Source: Bradyrhizobium sp. JYMT SZCCT0180
GTDB lineage: Bacteria; Pseudomonadota; Alphaproteobacteria; Rhizobiales; Xanthobacteraceae
Direction: 5' to 3'
Assembly: GCF_018130165.1 (NCBI RefSeq)
Contig: NZ_JAFCLZ010000004.1
Span: 248,001 to 312,000, forward strand
Length of the DNA: 64,000 nucleotides
Below are positions 23,570-32,304 of this stretch, one piece after another. The stretch's first letter is position 1, and every line of letters starts with the position of its first letter. A program made the position numbers and the translations under genes. Under the pieces are notes generated by a model. It saw only the letters and a program-made list of their open reading frames with translations. It was not told the DNA's origin and made no database searches.

Positions 23570-24306
23570 ACCTCTCCCCCAAACTTGAGGCCACACCCGA
23601 TGCCCGGCTGCATGTCGGCATCATCATGGATGGCAATGGCCGATGGGCGACGCGGCGCGGGATGTCACGGTTGCGCGGCCACGAGGCCGGCGTCGAAGCA
23701 ATCCGGCGCGTGGTCGAGGCGGCGCCAGGGCAGGGCGTCGGTGCGCTGACGCTGTATGCTTTCTCCAGCGATAATTGGCGTCGGCCGAAGACCGAGGTCT
23801 CTGCGCTGATGGCGCTGTTGCGATTCTATCTCGCCAACGAGGTCGAGGCGCTGGTCCGCAACGGCGTTCGTCTCACCGTGATCGGACGCCGCGATCGCAT
23901 TCCCGAGGGCATCGCCCATGCCATCGCCCGCGCGGAAGCGGCTACCGCCGCCGGCGACGCGCTGCATCTGCGCATCGCGATCGATTACTCGGCCCGCGAC
24001 GCCATCCTCAACGCCGCAACGCGCGCGGCGGGCATTGTCGATCTCACCCGCGAGAGGCTCGCCGAACTCATCACCGGCGAAAAAAACCTTCGCGACGTCG
24101 ACCTAATCATCCGCACCAGCGGTGAAAAGCGGCTGTCGGACTTTCTGCTCTGGGAAGCCGCCTACGCCGAGCTGCACTTCACGGAACGGATGTGGCCCGA
24201 ATTCGAGGCGCAGGATCTTGCCGAAGCCCTCGGCGCGTTCCATCGCCGCGAGCGCCGCTTCGGCGGCCTGCAGGCGATCGCACCGGAAGAGGTGCCGAGC
24301 CTTTAG
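23560..24306 (+). CDS. Second isoprenyl (undecaprenyl-type) diphosphate synthase
   Basis: The 248-residue protein is a complete cis-prenyltransferase: HVGIIMDGNGRWATRRG with the catalytic Asp at residue 24, LYAFSSDNWRRPKTEV, IIRTSGEKRLSDFLLWEAAY and FTERMWPEFE. Such enzymes condense isopentenyl diphosphate with farnesyl diphosphate to give the polyprenyl carrier for cell-wall polymers. The essential copy normally sits by frr-cdsA-dxr; none of those genes is here, so this is a paralogue and its chain length may differ. The start is GTG at 23560 inside an operator palindrome, with TCGGAGA upstream. Regulation by the adjacent winged-helix protein would be unusual for a housekeeping enzyme. Confidence 0.9.
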   Translation: MQSNLSPKLEATPDARLHVGIIMDGNGRWATRRGMSRLRGHEAGVEAIRRVVEAAPGQGVGALTLYAFSSDNWRRPKTEVSALMALLRFYLANEVEALVRNGVRLTVIGRRDRIPEGIAHAIARAEAATAAGDALHLRIAIDYSARDAILNAATRAAGIVDLTRERLAELITGEKNLRDVDLIIRTSGEKRLSDFLLWEAAYAELHFTERMWPEFEAQDLAEALGAFHRRERRFGGLQAIAPEEVPSL

Positions 24307-24568
24307 TGCATCGCCAAAGTACACAGCGAGGAGGAGCCGATGTCATCAGCGCGGCCCGAGCGCCGTGTCGGCGTGCGCGACGCTGCGTGAAGGGCACGCA
24401 TGCCGCTCCGCGGAATTGCACGGGCGACTGCTTGCCAACGCAATGTGTAAGCCCCTCTCAAGGCTGCGGATAACTGGCCGCGCCGGCTGGACGGCTGACC
24501 CGCGAACCACATACTTTCGCTGTCGATCGCACAGAACAAAAAGAACCGTCGCGGTCCGAGGCGTTGGC

Positions 24569-25003
24569 GTGAGCATACAGGTTGCTATTCTGAAGGTCCT
24601 GGCCAGTCACGGCAGCGGCCGGGCTACGCTTGCTTCGCTCAAGCGGGACATCAACATTCTCTCCGCCAGCGGCCCGGACTGGAACGCGCGCATCAAACGC
24701 CTGGCCCGACGCGTTCCGGCGATCGACATCTTTGGCGCCGGCTATGTGTTGCGTGACGACGAGGGATGGCAGATCACGTCAGCGGGCCGCGATTTTCTCG
24801 CGGCGCTCGAAGCCGTGAGTCAGGATAACCAGCCGGCTGAAACGGGTTTGCCTGCATCGCAGGCGGTCGATGATGCCGGGCGTCGTCAAGGTGCCCTCAT
24901 CGTCGTCGGTCACCGTTTCAAGAATCGCACCCGTAGGGATCGCGACCCCGCCCAGCTGCAACGTAATCAGCGCCGGCGGCCGCGCCACGATTCAAACGTG
25001 TAA
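24569..25003 (+). CDS. Winged-helix-like protein of unknown function
   Basis: From GTG at 24569 the product is 144 residues: VAILKVLASHGSGRATLASL, KRDINILSASGPDWNARIKR, IDIFGAGYVLRDDEGWQITS and AGRDFLAALEA, followed by a polar tail with VVGHRFKNRTRRDRDPAQLQ. The first 85 residues read as a winged-helix unit with a basic C-terminus, suggesting nucleic-acid binding. I recall similar small proteins in Bradyrhizobium but no characterised member. The ribosome-binding site is poor, so the start is uncertain. The 262 bp between it and uppS hold nothing I can name. Confidence 0.65.
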   Translation: MSIQVAILKVLASHGSGRATLASLKRDINILSASGPDWNARIKRLARRVPAIDIFGAGYVLRDDEGWQITSAGRDFLAALEAVSQDNQPAETGLPASQAVDDAGRRQGALIVVGHRFKNRTRRDRDPAQLQRNQRRRPRHDSNV

Positions 25004-25077
25004 GGTGCCGGCGTCGTCAGTCCGTGTTCAGCGTCAGCGTTAGGCTGCGATGGACAATCTCCGAACCGTCGCGCCGA

Positions 25078-25281
25078 TCACAATGCCTTTGCCAGGATCT
25101 GTATCAGCGATGTGACGATCAGGAAGACGCCGGCGATGCGGCAGGGCATGCCCCAGCGTTCCTGCCAGGCGATCCATTCGAGATGCTTCGGGCCGGCCGG
25201 CACCGGGCGCCAGCCGTAATAGGCCGCGAGGATCCCGGCGGCGAAGGTCATGCAGGCGTCGATTGATTGGGCAAGTGCCAT
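25078..25281 (-). CDS. Small inner-membrane protein
   Basis: The 67-residue product has two hydrophobic stretches, about residues 8-22 and 47-64, separated by a loop containing WRPVPAGPKHLEWIAWQERW. CGGAGATAA precedes the ATG on the minus strand at good spacing. Codon use is similar to neighbours and no overlapping frame competes, so I think it is real. Function unknown. Confidence 0.6.
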   Translation of the reverse strand: MALAQSIDACMTFAAGILAAYYGWRPVPAGPKHLEWIAWQERWGMPCRIAGVFLIVTSLIQILAKAL

Positions 25282-25469
25282 CGTATTATCTCCGAACGAG
25301 CCTCTTGGTCGGAGACCGCCGGCGACAGGTTCAATGGGCTTGGGGGTTCACCCGGCGGGAGTTCCCGGCAAGGTCGAATCGGCGTTAATCGCCTCTCGCC
25401 CCGGCGCTGGCGGGGACAATGCCGGCGCACCGGGTTGACACCGATCGCACCGCCGCCACACTGATCAGC

Positions 25470-26102
25470 ATGCGCATTACCCTCATCCACGCCCTGAAAC
25501 ACTCGATTGTGCCGATCGAGGCTTCGTTCGCGAAACTTTGGCCTGACGCGCGGCTGATGAATTTGCTGGACGACAGCCTGTCGGCCGATCTGGCGCGCGA
25601 TGGCGGGCTCACCGAGGCCATGACCGAGCGCTTCCTGCAACTTGGGCGCTACGCGGCGGGCACTGGTTCGGATGCGATCCTGTTCACCTGTTCCGCCTTC
25701 GGTCCGTGCATCGAAGCGGTGGCACGCGCGCATGCGCCGATGCCGGTGCTCAAGCCGAACGAGGCGATGATCGAGCAGGCCGTCACCAGGGGCCGCAAAA
25801 TCGGTCTGTTGTCCTCGTTCCCGCCGACGCTGGTGTCGATGCCGCGGGAATTTCCGGCTTCGATCGAGCTGGTGCCGAAACTGGCTGATGGTGCCATGGC
25901 CGCGCTCGATCGCGGCGATCGCGCCACCCATGATCGCCTGGTGGTGGAGGCGTCCAGGGATTTGCGTGATTGCGACCTGATCGCGCTGGCCCAATACAGC
26001 ATGGCGCCCGCGGCCGAGATGGTCGCGAAAGCCTCAGGCCGCCCGGTCGTCACCACGCCTGACAGCGCGGTGCTGAAGCTGAAGGAAATGCTGCGCCGCT
26101 AG
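25470..26102 (+). CDS. Aspartate/glutamate racemase-superfamily protein
   Basis: The 210-residue product begins MRITLIHALKHSIVPIEASF and carries a first-half motif with Cys, ILFTCSAFGPCIEAVA, and a second-half motif, DCDLIALAQYSMAPAAEM, where a second catalytic Cys would be expected but Gln-Tyr-Ser is found. Loss of one of the paired Cys suggests it is not a true amino-acid racemase; related decarboxylases (arylmalonate type) and maleate isomerase-like proteins use one Cys. The ATG at 25470 is chosen to give the typical N-terminal strand. No operon partner is visible. Confidence 0.75.
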   Translation: MRITLIHALKHSIVPIEASFAKLWPDARLMNLLDDSLSADLARDGGLTEAMTERFLQLGRYAAGTGSDAILFTCSAFGPCIEAVARAHAPMPVLKPNEAMIEQAVTRGRKIGLLSSFPPTLVSMPREFPASIELVPKLADGAMAALDRGDRATHDRLVVEASRDLRDCDLIALAQYSMAPAAEMVAKASGRPVVTTPDSAVLKLKEMLRR

Positions 26103-26108
26103 CCGCGC

Positions 26109-26483
26109 TCAGGCCTTTTTCTTGGCGGCCTTCTTGGCCTTCTTCGCGGCCTTCGCAGGCTGCTTCTCGACCTTCGTCTCAGCCTTCTTCTCAGTTTTCT
26201 TGGCGAGCTTCATCGCGGCGATTTCTTCCGCAGCGTTCTTGATCGCCCGCGCGTAGCTGTCGGCGGCATTGTCAGCGGAGTTCTGCAGCCGTTTCGCCGC
26301 CGCCGTGCCATGCAGCATCGCGCTCTGGGCGAGCAGCTTGAACCGCGCCTTGGCTTCCTTGTCCTTGGCCGAGGCGGCCTTGGCCATAAACAGGCCCTGC
26401 CGCTTTTTGGCGGCGGCCATCAGGCTCTTGTTCTGTGCTTTGGCGAGTTGCCGGATTACGGCGTCTAGATCAGCTTCAGCCAT
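26109..26483 (-). CDS. Lys/Ala-rich protein with a histone-H1-like tail
   Basis: The 124-residue product has a helical, charged body (LDAVIRQLAKAQNKSLMAAA, AKARFKLLAQSAMLHGTAAA) and a tail built of Lys and Ala (KQPAKAAKKAKKAAKKKA). Tails like this occur on histone H1-like nucleoid proteins and on some phasin-like proteins. The body is rich in Ala and Gln with no clear DNA-binding motif. I infer nonspecific binding to DNA or RNA through the tail. It is adjacent to tRNA-Arg but transcribed on its own. Confidence 0.75.
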   Translation of the reverse strand: MAEADLDAVIRQLAKAQNKSLMAAAKKRQGLFMAKAASAKDKEAKARFKLLAQSAMLHGTAAAKRLQNSADNAADSYARAIKNAAEEIAAMKLAKKTEKKAETKVEKQPAKAAKKAKKAAKKKA

Positions 26484-26546
26484 TCCGGGTCACTCATCAC
26501 TCCGCTGCGTGACCCCGGGGAACAAGGATATTGGGGTGCACTTTAT

Positions 26547-26623
26547 TGGCGCACCCGACACGATTCGAACGTGTGACCTTTGCCTTCGGAGGGCAACGCT
26601 CTATCCAGCTGAGCTACGGGTGC
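26547..26623 (-). tRNA. tRNA-Arg, anticodon CCG
   Basis: On the minus strand the cloverleaf reads GCACCCG acceptor, TAGCTCAGCTGGATAGAGC D-arm, anticodon stem TTGCC/GGCAA with loop CTCCGAA (anticodon CCG), the GTTCGAATC T-loop, and CGGGTGC with a templated CCA. It decodes CGG, a frequent codon at this GC content. Single-gene locus between the Lys-rich gene and uspA. Confidence 0.96.
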
Positions 26624-26806
26624 AGTGGGGCTTCATTTAGCCGATTGGTCCGGCATCGGCAACGGCCTTTGGGGCACCTTGAGGCGCCCGGCAATACGAA
26701 GGTGGCAGGACGGCGGGCCTCGTCCTCGTCAAAAATCTGATCCGTTCTGCCGGATTGGTGCTAGTCTTGGTTTGTTGATCTTCTCGACCATCGATGGGGA
26801 CGTCCG

Positions 26807-27280
26807 ATGTATAAGAAGGTTCTTCTGGCCTATGACGGGTCCGTTGAGGGCCGGCGCGCCCTGCGGGAGGGCGCCAAGCTCGCGCAAATGTGCCGTGCCG
26901 AGGTCTTCCTGCTGGCGGTTGTCGAGGTTTCCTCGATCATGACGCCGGAGGCCGGGCTTACCATTCCGATCGAGCTGCAAACCGAAGACTACAAGGCGAT
27001 TCTGGCCGAAGGCACGGAGCGGCTGAAAGCGGTGGGCTTTACGCCGACCTCGCGGCTGGAGGTGGGAGATGCCGGGCAAAAGATCGCGGAAGTGGCCGAG
27101 GAAATCGGCGCGCATCTCGTGGTCGTCGGGCATCGCCCGCAAGGGCCGCTGGCGCGGTGGTTCGGTTCCGTCGGCAGCTATCTGGTCAAGCGGCTGCGCT
27201 GCAGCGTGCTGGTCGCCCAGACCGAGATCAGCGACGATGAATTCGAACGGCTGAAGCCGCCGGCCGAGACGGCAGCCTAG
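26807..27280 (+). CDS. Universal stress protein UspA family
   Basis: The 157-residue protein starts MYKKVLLAYDGSVEGRRAL, with the conserved Asp in the nucleotide site, and ends with the ATP-binding loop GAHLVVVGHRPQGPLARWFG then GSYLVKRLRCSVLVAQ. The G-2x-G-9x-G(S) motif is recognisable (VVGHRPQGPLARWFGSVGSY). These proteins form dimers that bind ATP or AMP and rise under starvation and redox stress. A tRNA gene lies upstream on the other strand. Confidence 0.93.
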   Translation: MYKKVLLAYDGSVEGRRALREGAKLAQMCRAEVFLLAVVEVSSIMTPEAGLTIPIELQTEDYKAILAEGTERLKAVGFTPTSRLEVGDAGQKIAEVAEEIGAHLVVVGHRPQGPLARWFGSVGSYLVKRLRCSVLVAQTEISDDEFERLKPPAETAA

Positions 27281-27320
27281 GCTCAGGTTTGCACCCGCGC
27301 CGGATCGATCGGAGAGATCG

Positions 27321-27725
27321 TTACGCCGGGACGATGATCTTGCCGATCGGCCAGAGTGCGATGCCGGCGAGTTTGAGGTGTGCCCAGGCGAAGGGAATGC
27401 CGATGATGGTCACGGCCAGCACGACCGCCGTGACGACATGCGCGAGCGCCAGCCACCATCCCGCCAGCACCAGCCAGATGATGTTGCCGACGACGCCGAG
27501 CGGTCCGGTGCCGATGTCCTCCTCACCGGTATAGAGGTCGCGCGACACCGCCCTGAACCCGAACGGGAACAGCGTGTAGGCCGCGATATTGAACGCCGCC
27601 CGTGCCCAAGGCAGGCCGATGATGGTGATGGCCATGATCACGGCGGCCACCAGCCAGCCGAATGCCATCCACGCGCCGCCAAGCACGATCCAGACAATGT
27701 TCAAAAGCAACGAGACGGGTGACAT
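27321..27725 (-). CDS. YccF domain inner-membrane protein
   Basis: The 134-residue protein has two YccF repeats: LNIVWIVLGGAWMAFGWLVA with TIIGLPWARAAFNIAAYTLF, and NIIWLVLAGWWLALAHVVTA with TIIGIPFAWAHLKLAGIALW. Each repeat gives two transmembrane helices with a characteristic TIIG-P turn, so four in all. The central loop GFRAVSRDLYTGEEDIGTGP is soluble. Function is unknown in any species. It is convergent with uspA and divergent from the LLM gene. Confidence 0.93.
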   Translation of the reverse strand: MSPVSLLLNIVWIVLGGAWMAFGWLVAAVIMAITIIGLPWARAAFNIAAYTLFPFGFRAVSRDLYTGEEDIGTGPLGVVGNIIWLVLAGWWLALAHVVTAVVLAVTIIGIPFAWAHLKLAGIALWPIGKIIVPA

Positions 27726-27894
27726 CGCCCATCTCTATCGTGCCGGGGAAGCCATTGAAATCGAAAAAGCCGCGGCGGCACAAATTGGCTTGCGCGCATC
27801 GCTATCCGGAACCCGATTTGCGGCACGCGTTTGGGACGCTAGACTGTCGCGCAACACGAGCCGGATAGACCGGCGTTTGCAGGGAGAAGCGTCG

Positions 27895-28974
27895 ATGCGT
27901 CCGCTAGAATTCGGCTGGTATCTGCCCACGCATGGCGACACCACGGCCTATGGGCTGATGGAGGCGCAGATCCCGGGCTCGCCTGAACTCTGCGACCGCG
28001 TGGTGCAGGCGGCGGAAGCGGCCGGCTTCGAATATCTGCTGATCCCGGTAGGCTCGGTGTGCTGGGAAGCGTGGATAACAGGCGCGTTCATGGCGGCGCG
28101 CTCGCGGGCGATCAAGCCGCTGATTGCCGCAAGGCCGGGCTACATCAATCCGGTGCTGCTGGCCAAGATGATCTCGACCTTCGACCAGATGTCGGGCGGG
28201 CGTATCTGCATCAATCTGATTGCGGGCCAGAACGAGAGCGAGGTCGAAGGCGAGGGCGTGCGTTACGCCAAGGAGGAGCGCTACGCGCTGATGGAGGAGG
28301 AAGTCTCGATCCTCAAGGCGCTGTGGACCACACGCGGTCCTGTGACGTTCGAAGGCAAGTTCCACCAACTGTCGGGCGCGCATATCAGGCCGCGTCCCCT
28401 GCAGCAGCCGTTTCCAAAGTTCTATCTCGGCGGCGGCTCGCGCCAGGCCTGGGAGTTATCCGCAAAGCATTCCGACGTGCATCTGTTCTGGGGCGACCTG
28501 CCGGAGCGGATCGCGGGCAATATCGCCGAGATCAGGCAGATGGCCCGCGCCTATGACCGCGAGAACGACATCGGCTTCGGCATGCGGCTGCAGGTGATCT
28601 GCCGTGAAAACGAAGCGGACGCCTGGGAGGCCGCGGATCAGCTGGTGCGCCATGCCACCGAGCGGCAGAAGCAGGAGATGAAGACGCTCTACAACAAGTC
28701 AGAGGCGAACCAGCGCGTGCAGCAGCTTGCCCGCGAACATGGCGACCTGCTGCTGCCGCATCTATGGACCGGCATCACCAAGGTTCGCCCGGGTGCCGGC
28801 ATCGCCGTCGTCGGCAATCCCGCGCAATGCGCGGATACGCTGCAGCAATTCATCGATGCTGGCTGCCATTCGTTCTGCCTGTCCGGCTATCTCCATGACG
28901 AGGAGGCCGAGCGTTTCGGCCGGATGATCCGCCCCATCCTCGCCGAGAACAATCGGGGCCGCTTGGCGGCGTAG
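27895..28974 (+). CDS. LLM-class flavin-dependent monooxygenase (SsuD-like)
   Basis: The 359-residue protein is of the bacterial luciferase family: FGWYLPTHGDTTAYG at the N-terminus, AAEAAGFEYLLIPVGSVCWE, then MISTFDQMSGGRICINLIAG, HQLSGAHIRPRPLQQPFPKF and YLGGGSRQAWELSAKHSDVH. The layout is that of alkanesulfonate monooxygenase SsuD, which uses FMNH2 and O2 to release sulfite from alkanesulfonates. Nothing from an ssuABC transporter or ssuE reductase is adjacent, so sulfonate use is only a possibility. GGGAGAAG precedes the ATG at 27895. Confidence 0.87.
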   Translation: MRPLEFGWYLPTHGDTTAYGLMEAQIPGSPELCDRVVQAAEAAGFEYLLIPVGSVCWEAWITGAFMAARSRAIKPLIAARPGYINPVLLAKMISTFDQMSGGRICINLIAGQNESEVEGEGVRYAKEERYALMEEEVSILKALWTTRGPVTFEGKFHQLSGAHIRPRPLQQPFPKFYLGGGSRQAWELSAKHSDVHLFWGDLPERIAGNIAEIRQMARAYDRENDIGFGMRLQVICRENEADAWEAADQLVRHATERQKQEMKTLYNKSEANQRVQQLAREHGDLLLPHLWTGITKVRPGAGIAVVGNPAQCADTLQQFIDAGCHSFCLSGYLHDEEAERFGRMIRPILAENNRGRLAA

Positions 28975-28998
28975 GGCTGCGGGAGCAGACATCGCGGG

Positions 28999-31900
28999 TC
29001 AGGCCGAGACGAGCGCGGCTTCGCTGCCAACGCCGAGCAATTGCCGCACGTCAGAGGCCCGCAGCGGCTTGCTGAACAGATAGCCCTGCATCTGGGTGCA
29101 GCCGAGCCTCTTCAGCAAGGCCTTCTGCTGTTCGGTTTCGACGCCCTCGGCGGTCGTGATCATGTTGCGCGAAGTCGCGATGTTCACCACCGCCTGCACG
29201 ATGGTCTCCGAGCCGTCGACCTCGATGTCGCTGACGAAGCAGCGGTCGATCTTGATCTTGTCGAACGGGAAGCGCTTCAGATAGCTCAGCGAGGAGAAGC
29301 CGGTGCCGAAATCGTCGAGGGCGATGCGTACACCGATGTCGCGGAGCTGATGCAGGATCGCCAGCGCGGTCTCGTCGTCATGGATCAGCACGGCTTCGGT
29401 GATTTCGATCTCCAGCCGGTCCGGCGGGAGGCGGGAGGAAGCAAGCGCCCCCATGATCCGAAGTGCGAGCGTCTGGGATCTCAACTGGACCGGCGAAACG
29501 TTGACGGCCAGCCGCACATGGGATGGCCAGCCTGCGGCCTCCATGCATGCCGTCTGCAGCACCCAATCGCCGAGTTCGTTGATCAGGCCGATATCTTCCG
29601 CCAGCGGGATGAATTCCGCCGGCGAGACCATTCCGCGCTCGGGGTGGCGCCAGCGCAGCAACGCCTCGCAGCCCGCCACGTCGTTGCTGCCGAGATCGAG
29701 CAGCGGCTGATAGTGAATTTCGAAGCCGCCATCGACCATCGCCTGCCGCAGGTCCTGTTCCATGGTCAGCCGCGCCTTGGCGCGGGCATCCATGACCGGC
29801 TCGAAGAAACGATGGGTGCGGCGGCCTCCGGCCTTGGCGCCGTACATCGCCAGATCGGCGTTCTTGATCAGCTGGTCGAGATCGGTGCCGTCCTGCGGCG
29901 CCAGCGCGATGCCGATGCTGGCGTCGGTCGAGAGATGATGGCCGAGGCAGTGATGCGGCTGCCGGATCGCCTCCTGAATCCGCGTCACGAATTCGACGAC
30001 GTCGTCGCGGTCGCCGGCCGCGGTCTGGATCACGGCGAACTCGTCGCCGCCGAGCCGCGCGATCAGATCGGTCGGCTTGAGGCAGTCCTTGATGCGGGAG
30101 GCGACGGCCTTCAACAGTTCGTCGCCGACATGATGCCCGAGCGAATCGTTGATGCCCTTGAATTCGTCGATATCGATATAGAGCAGCGCGAATTGCTCGC
30201 CGCCGACGGCCTTCTGCAGCTCGCGCTCGATCTGTTCGCGGAACAGCACCCGGTTCGGCAGGTCGGTCAGCGCGTCGTAATGCGCGAGATGGGCGATCTT
30301 TTCATCGGCGCGGCGGCGCTCGGTAACATCCTCGACGACATGGACGATGTAGCTGGGTTCGCCGGCCTGATTGCGAATTCCGAGCCGCCTGGAGGTGATG
30401 TAGCGACGGCCCATCGCCTGGGTTTCCCAGAGATGCTCGTCCTTGAACAGGCCGTCGGCGGATCGCAGCGCCTTGTCGTCGTCGGCCGTGACGATCTCGG
30501 CGGACGCTTGCGGAAATATGTCGAAGGCGGTTTTGCCGATGATGCTGTCGCGGGAAATGCCGAACTGAGTCTCGGCCACGCGGTTGGCCAGCAGGTAGCG
30601 GCGATCCTGGGCGCCCTTCACCGTGATCTGCGAGGGGATGTGATCGATGATCTGGCTCAGGAAGGCATGGTTGCGGTCGCGTTCCTGCTCCAGCTTGCGA
30701 CGCTCCGTGACGTCTTCGATGGTGGCGATCCAGCAGCCATGCGCCAGCGGCCGGCTGATGGCCAGGAAGCTTCGCCCATCCGGGCACATCATCATGCTCT
30801 GATCGATCCGGCCATGGGCAATATTGCGCAAAACGCCGGAACAGAATTCCTTGACGTCGCCGCTAAAGGCTTCCTTGTCCTTGCGGTGCTGGATCAGGTC
30901 GGAGAAATGACAGCCGGGCTTTACGATGTCCGGCGACAGGTTGAACATGTCGATGTAGCGCTGATTGACGGTGACGATGTGCGCGGACGCGTCGTACATC
31001 ACCAGGCCCTGGATCATGTTGTTGAGCGCGGTGTCGAGCCGGTGCCGTTCCGATTCCAGCCGTTGCTGCGCCTCTCTGCTTTGCCGGGTCATCTGCCGGA
31101 TGATGAGGAACAGGATCAACGCGATCGTCGATGCCGCCAATATGGCGGCGCTGACCAGGAACCTGGTCTGGGCCTCCCAATCGGCAAGCGCGGCGGTTAT
31201 CGAATTGGTCGCGACGACGATGATCGGGAAGCGGCTCAACTGGGCCGCGGACCCCAGCCGGTCCCTGTTGTCGATCGGGCTTTTGACGCGCAGCGTCTGC
31301 TGGCCGCCCTGCGTCAGGACGCGCTGCAGCAGCGGCGCCGATTTGAATTTCTGTCCGACCAGGTGCTCGGCGCGCGGATGTCGCGCCAGCAGGGTGCCGT
31401 CGGTGTGAAACATCGAAACGGCGGCGTCGGCTCCGATCGCGACGGAAGCAAAGAACTTCACGTAATTGGAAGGATCGATGCGCCGCGTCATCACGCCGAG
31501 AAAGACACCGTCTTCGCCGGTCAGTCGATGGGCGACGACCGTGTTCAGACTGCCGCTGATAAGGCTGCGAAGCCCCTCGGTCTGGACCGACGGTGATCGC
31601 GGATTGAATTTAAAGGACTGGAAGTAGGCGCGTTCGGAGATGTTGAGGGCCGGCGTCGGTAACGGCCGCGACCAATTGATGATGTTGCCGTCAGCGTCAT
31701 AGATCGAAATGTCGCCGAGATAGGACAGGACACCGGCTTTGGATCGGAGGATTTCGTGGGATTCCGAACTCGAAATCAATTCCCTGAACGCCTGCGGCGA
31801 AGCGATGCCGGGAATGTGCAACCGCGCTATCACGTCGGCGGCGATGGTGTCGGAGTCCTCGAATTGCTGGTCGAAGTGACGGGTGAGCAGCAGGACGGTG

Positions 31901-32106
31901 TTTTGCAGCTCGCGTTCGCTGTTGGCCAGCGCGCGCTCGCGGAATTCCGCAACCATCATGATCGTGCCGGCAAAAATCGCCGTAACCAGCAGCGCCCCGC
32001 AAACGGTCAGCCACAGCACCGGACCACGGATGGTCGCGCCGAGACGCCGGCTGGCCGCCGCGGCTCGGAACACCATGCTCTTCAGGTCGCCAAACAGAAC
32101 GCGCAT
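28999..32106 (-). CDS. Membrane sensor with dCache, PAS, PAS, GGDEF and EAL domains
   Basis: The 1035-residue protein has an N-terminal TM helix (about residues 30-52), a periplasmic region of roughly 260 residues of the dCache kind (including YDADGNIINWSRPLPTPALN), a second TM helix (about 320-342), two PAS modules (around 355-470 and 480-595; ALNNMIQGLVMYDASAHIVT opens the first), GGDEF with RLGGDEFAV (about 685) and EAL with CEALLRWRHPERGMVSPAEF. Both cyclase and phosphodiesterase motifs look intact. It probably adjusts c-di-GMP in answer to a periplasmic ligand. A neighbouring EAL gene follows on the same strand 200 bp upstream. Confidence 0.92.
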   Translation of the reverse strand: MRVLFGDLKSMVFRAAAASRRLGATIRGPVLWLTVCGALLVTAIFAGTIMMVAEFRERALANSERELQNTVLLLTRHFDQQFEDSDTIAADVIARLHIPGIASPQAFRELISSSESHEILRSKAGVLSYLGDISIYDADGNIINWSRPLPTPALNISERAYFQSFKFNPRSPSVQTEGLRSLISGSLNTVVAHRLTGEDGVFLGVMTRRIDPSNYVKFFASVAIGADAAVSMFHTDGTLLARHPRAEHLVGQKFKSAPLLQRVLTQGGQQTLRVKSPIDNRDRLGSAAQLSRFPIIVVATNSITAALADWEAQTRFLVSAAILAASTIALILFLIIRQMTRQSREAQQRLESERHRLDTALNNMIQGLVMYDASAHIVTVNQRYIDMFNLSPDIVKPGCHFSDLIQHRKDKEAFSGDVKEFCSGVLRNIAHGRIDQSMMMCPDGRSFLAISRPLAHGCWIATIEDVTERRKLEQERDRNHAFLSQIIDHIPSQITVKGAQDRRYLLANRVAETQFGISRDSIIGKTAFDIFPQASAEIVTADDDKALRSADGLFKDEHLWETQAMGRRYITSRRLGIRNQAGEPSYIVHVVEDVTERRRADEKIAHLAHYDALTDLPNRVLFREQIERELQKAVGGEQFALLYIDIDEFKGINDSLGHHVGDELLKAVASRIKDCLKPTDLIARLGGDEFAVIQTAAGDRDDVVEFVTRIQEAIRQPHHCLGHHLSTDASIGIALAPQDGTDLDQLIKNADLAMYGAKAGGRRTHRFFEPVMDARAKARLTMEQDLRQAMVDGGFEIHYQPLLDLGSNDVAGCEALLRWRHPERGMVSPAEFIPLAEDIGLINELGDWVLQTACMEAAGWPSHVRLAVNVSPVQLRSQTLALRIMGALASSRLPPDRLEIEITEAVLIHDDETALAILHQLRDIGVRIALDDFGTGFSSLSYLKRFPFDKIKIDRCFVSDIEVDGSETIVQAVVNIATSRNMITTAEGVETEQQKALLKRLGCTQMQGYLFSKPLRASDVRQLLGVGSEAALVSA

Positions 32107-32304
32107 TCCCCCTTCTCCCGGGGAACTTCATACGATGCGCACATGTCATAAGCCGTTAGGAAAACCGGTTACCTAAGGTTTAATCGGGCCCCGGAATGCC
32201 GTTTTACGGCAGCGCTACGCGCATGGCTGGCTGCACGCAGCGCATGGTGGTGTCTATCTCGTAGTGCAACCAACGGGCTTGGGCGGACACTGGCTCAGGC
32301 TGCC

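Noticed and set aside
29041..31596. 851-codon plus-strand frame opposite the GGDEF-EAL gene
   Set aside because: Antisense shadow of a well-conserved protein, with no recognised motif.
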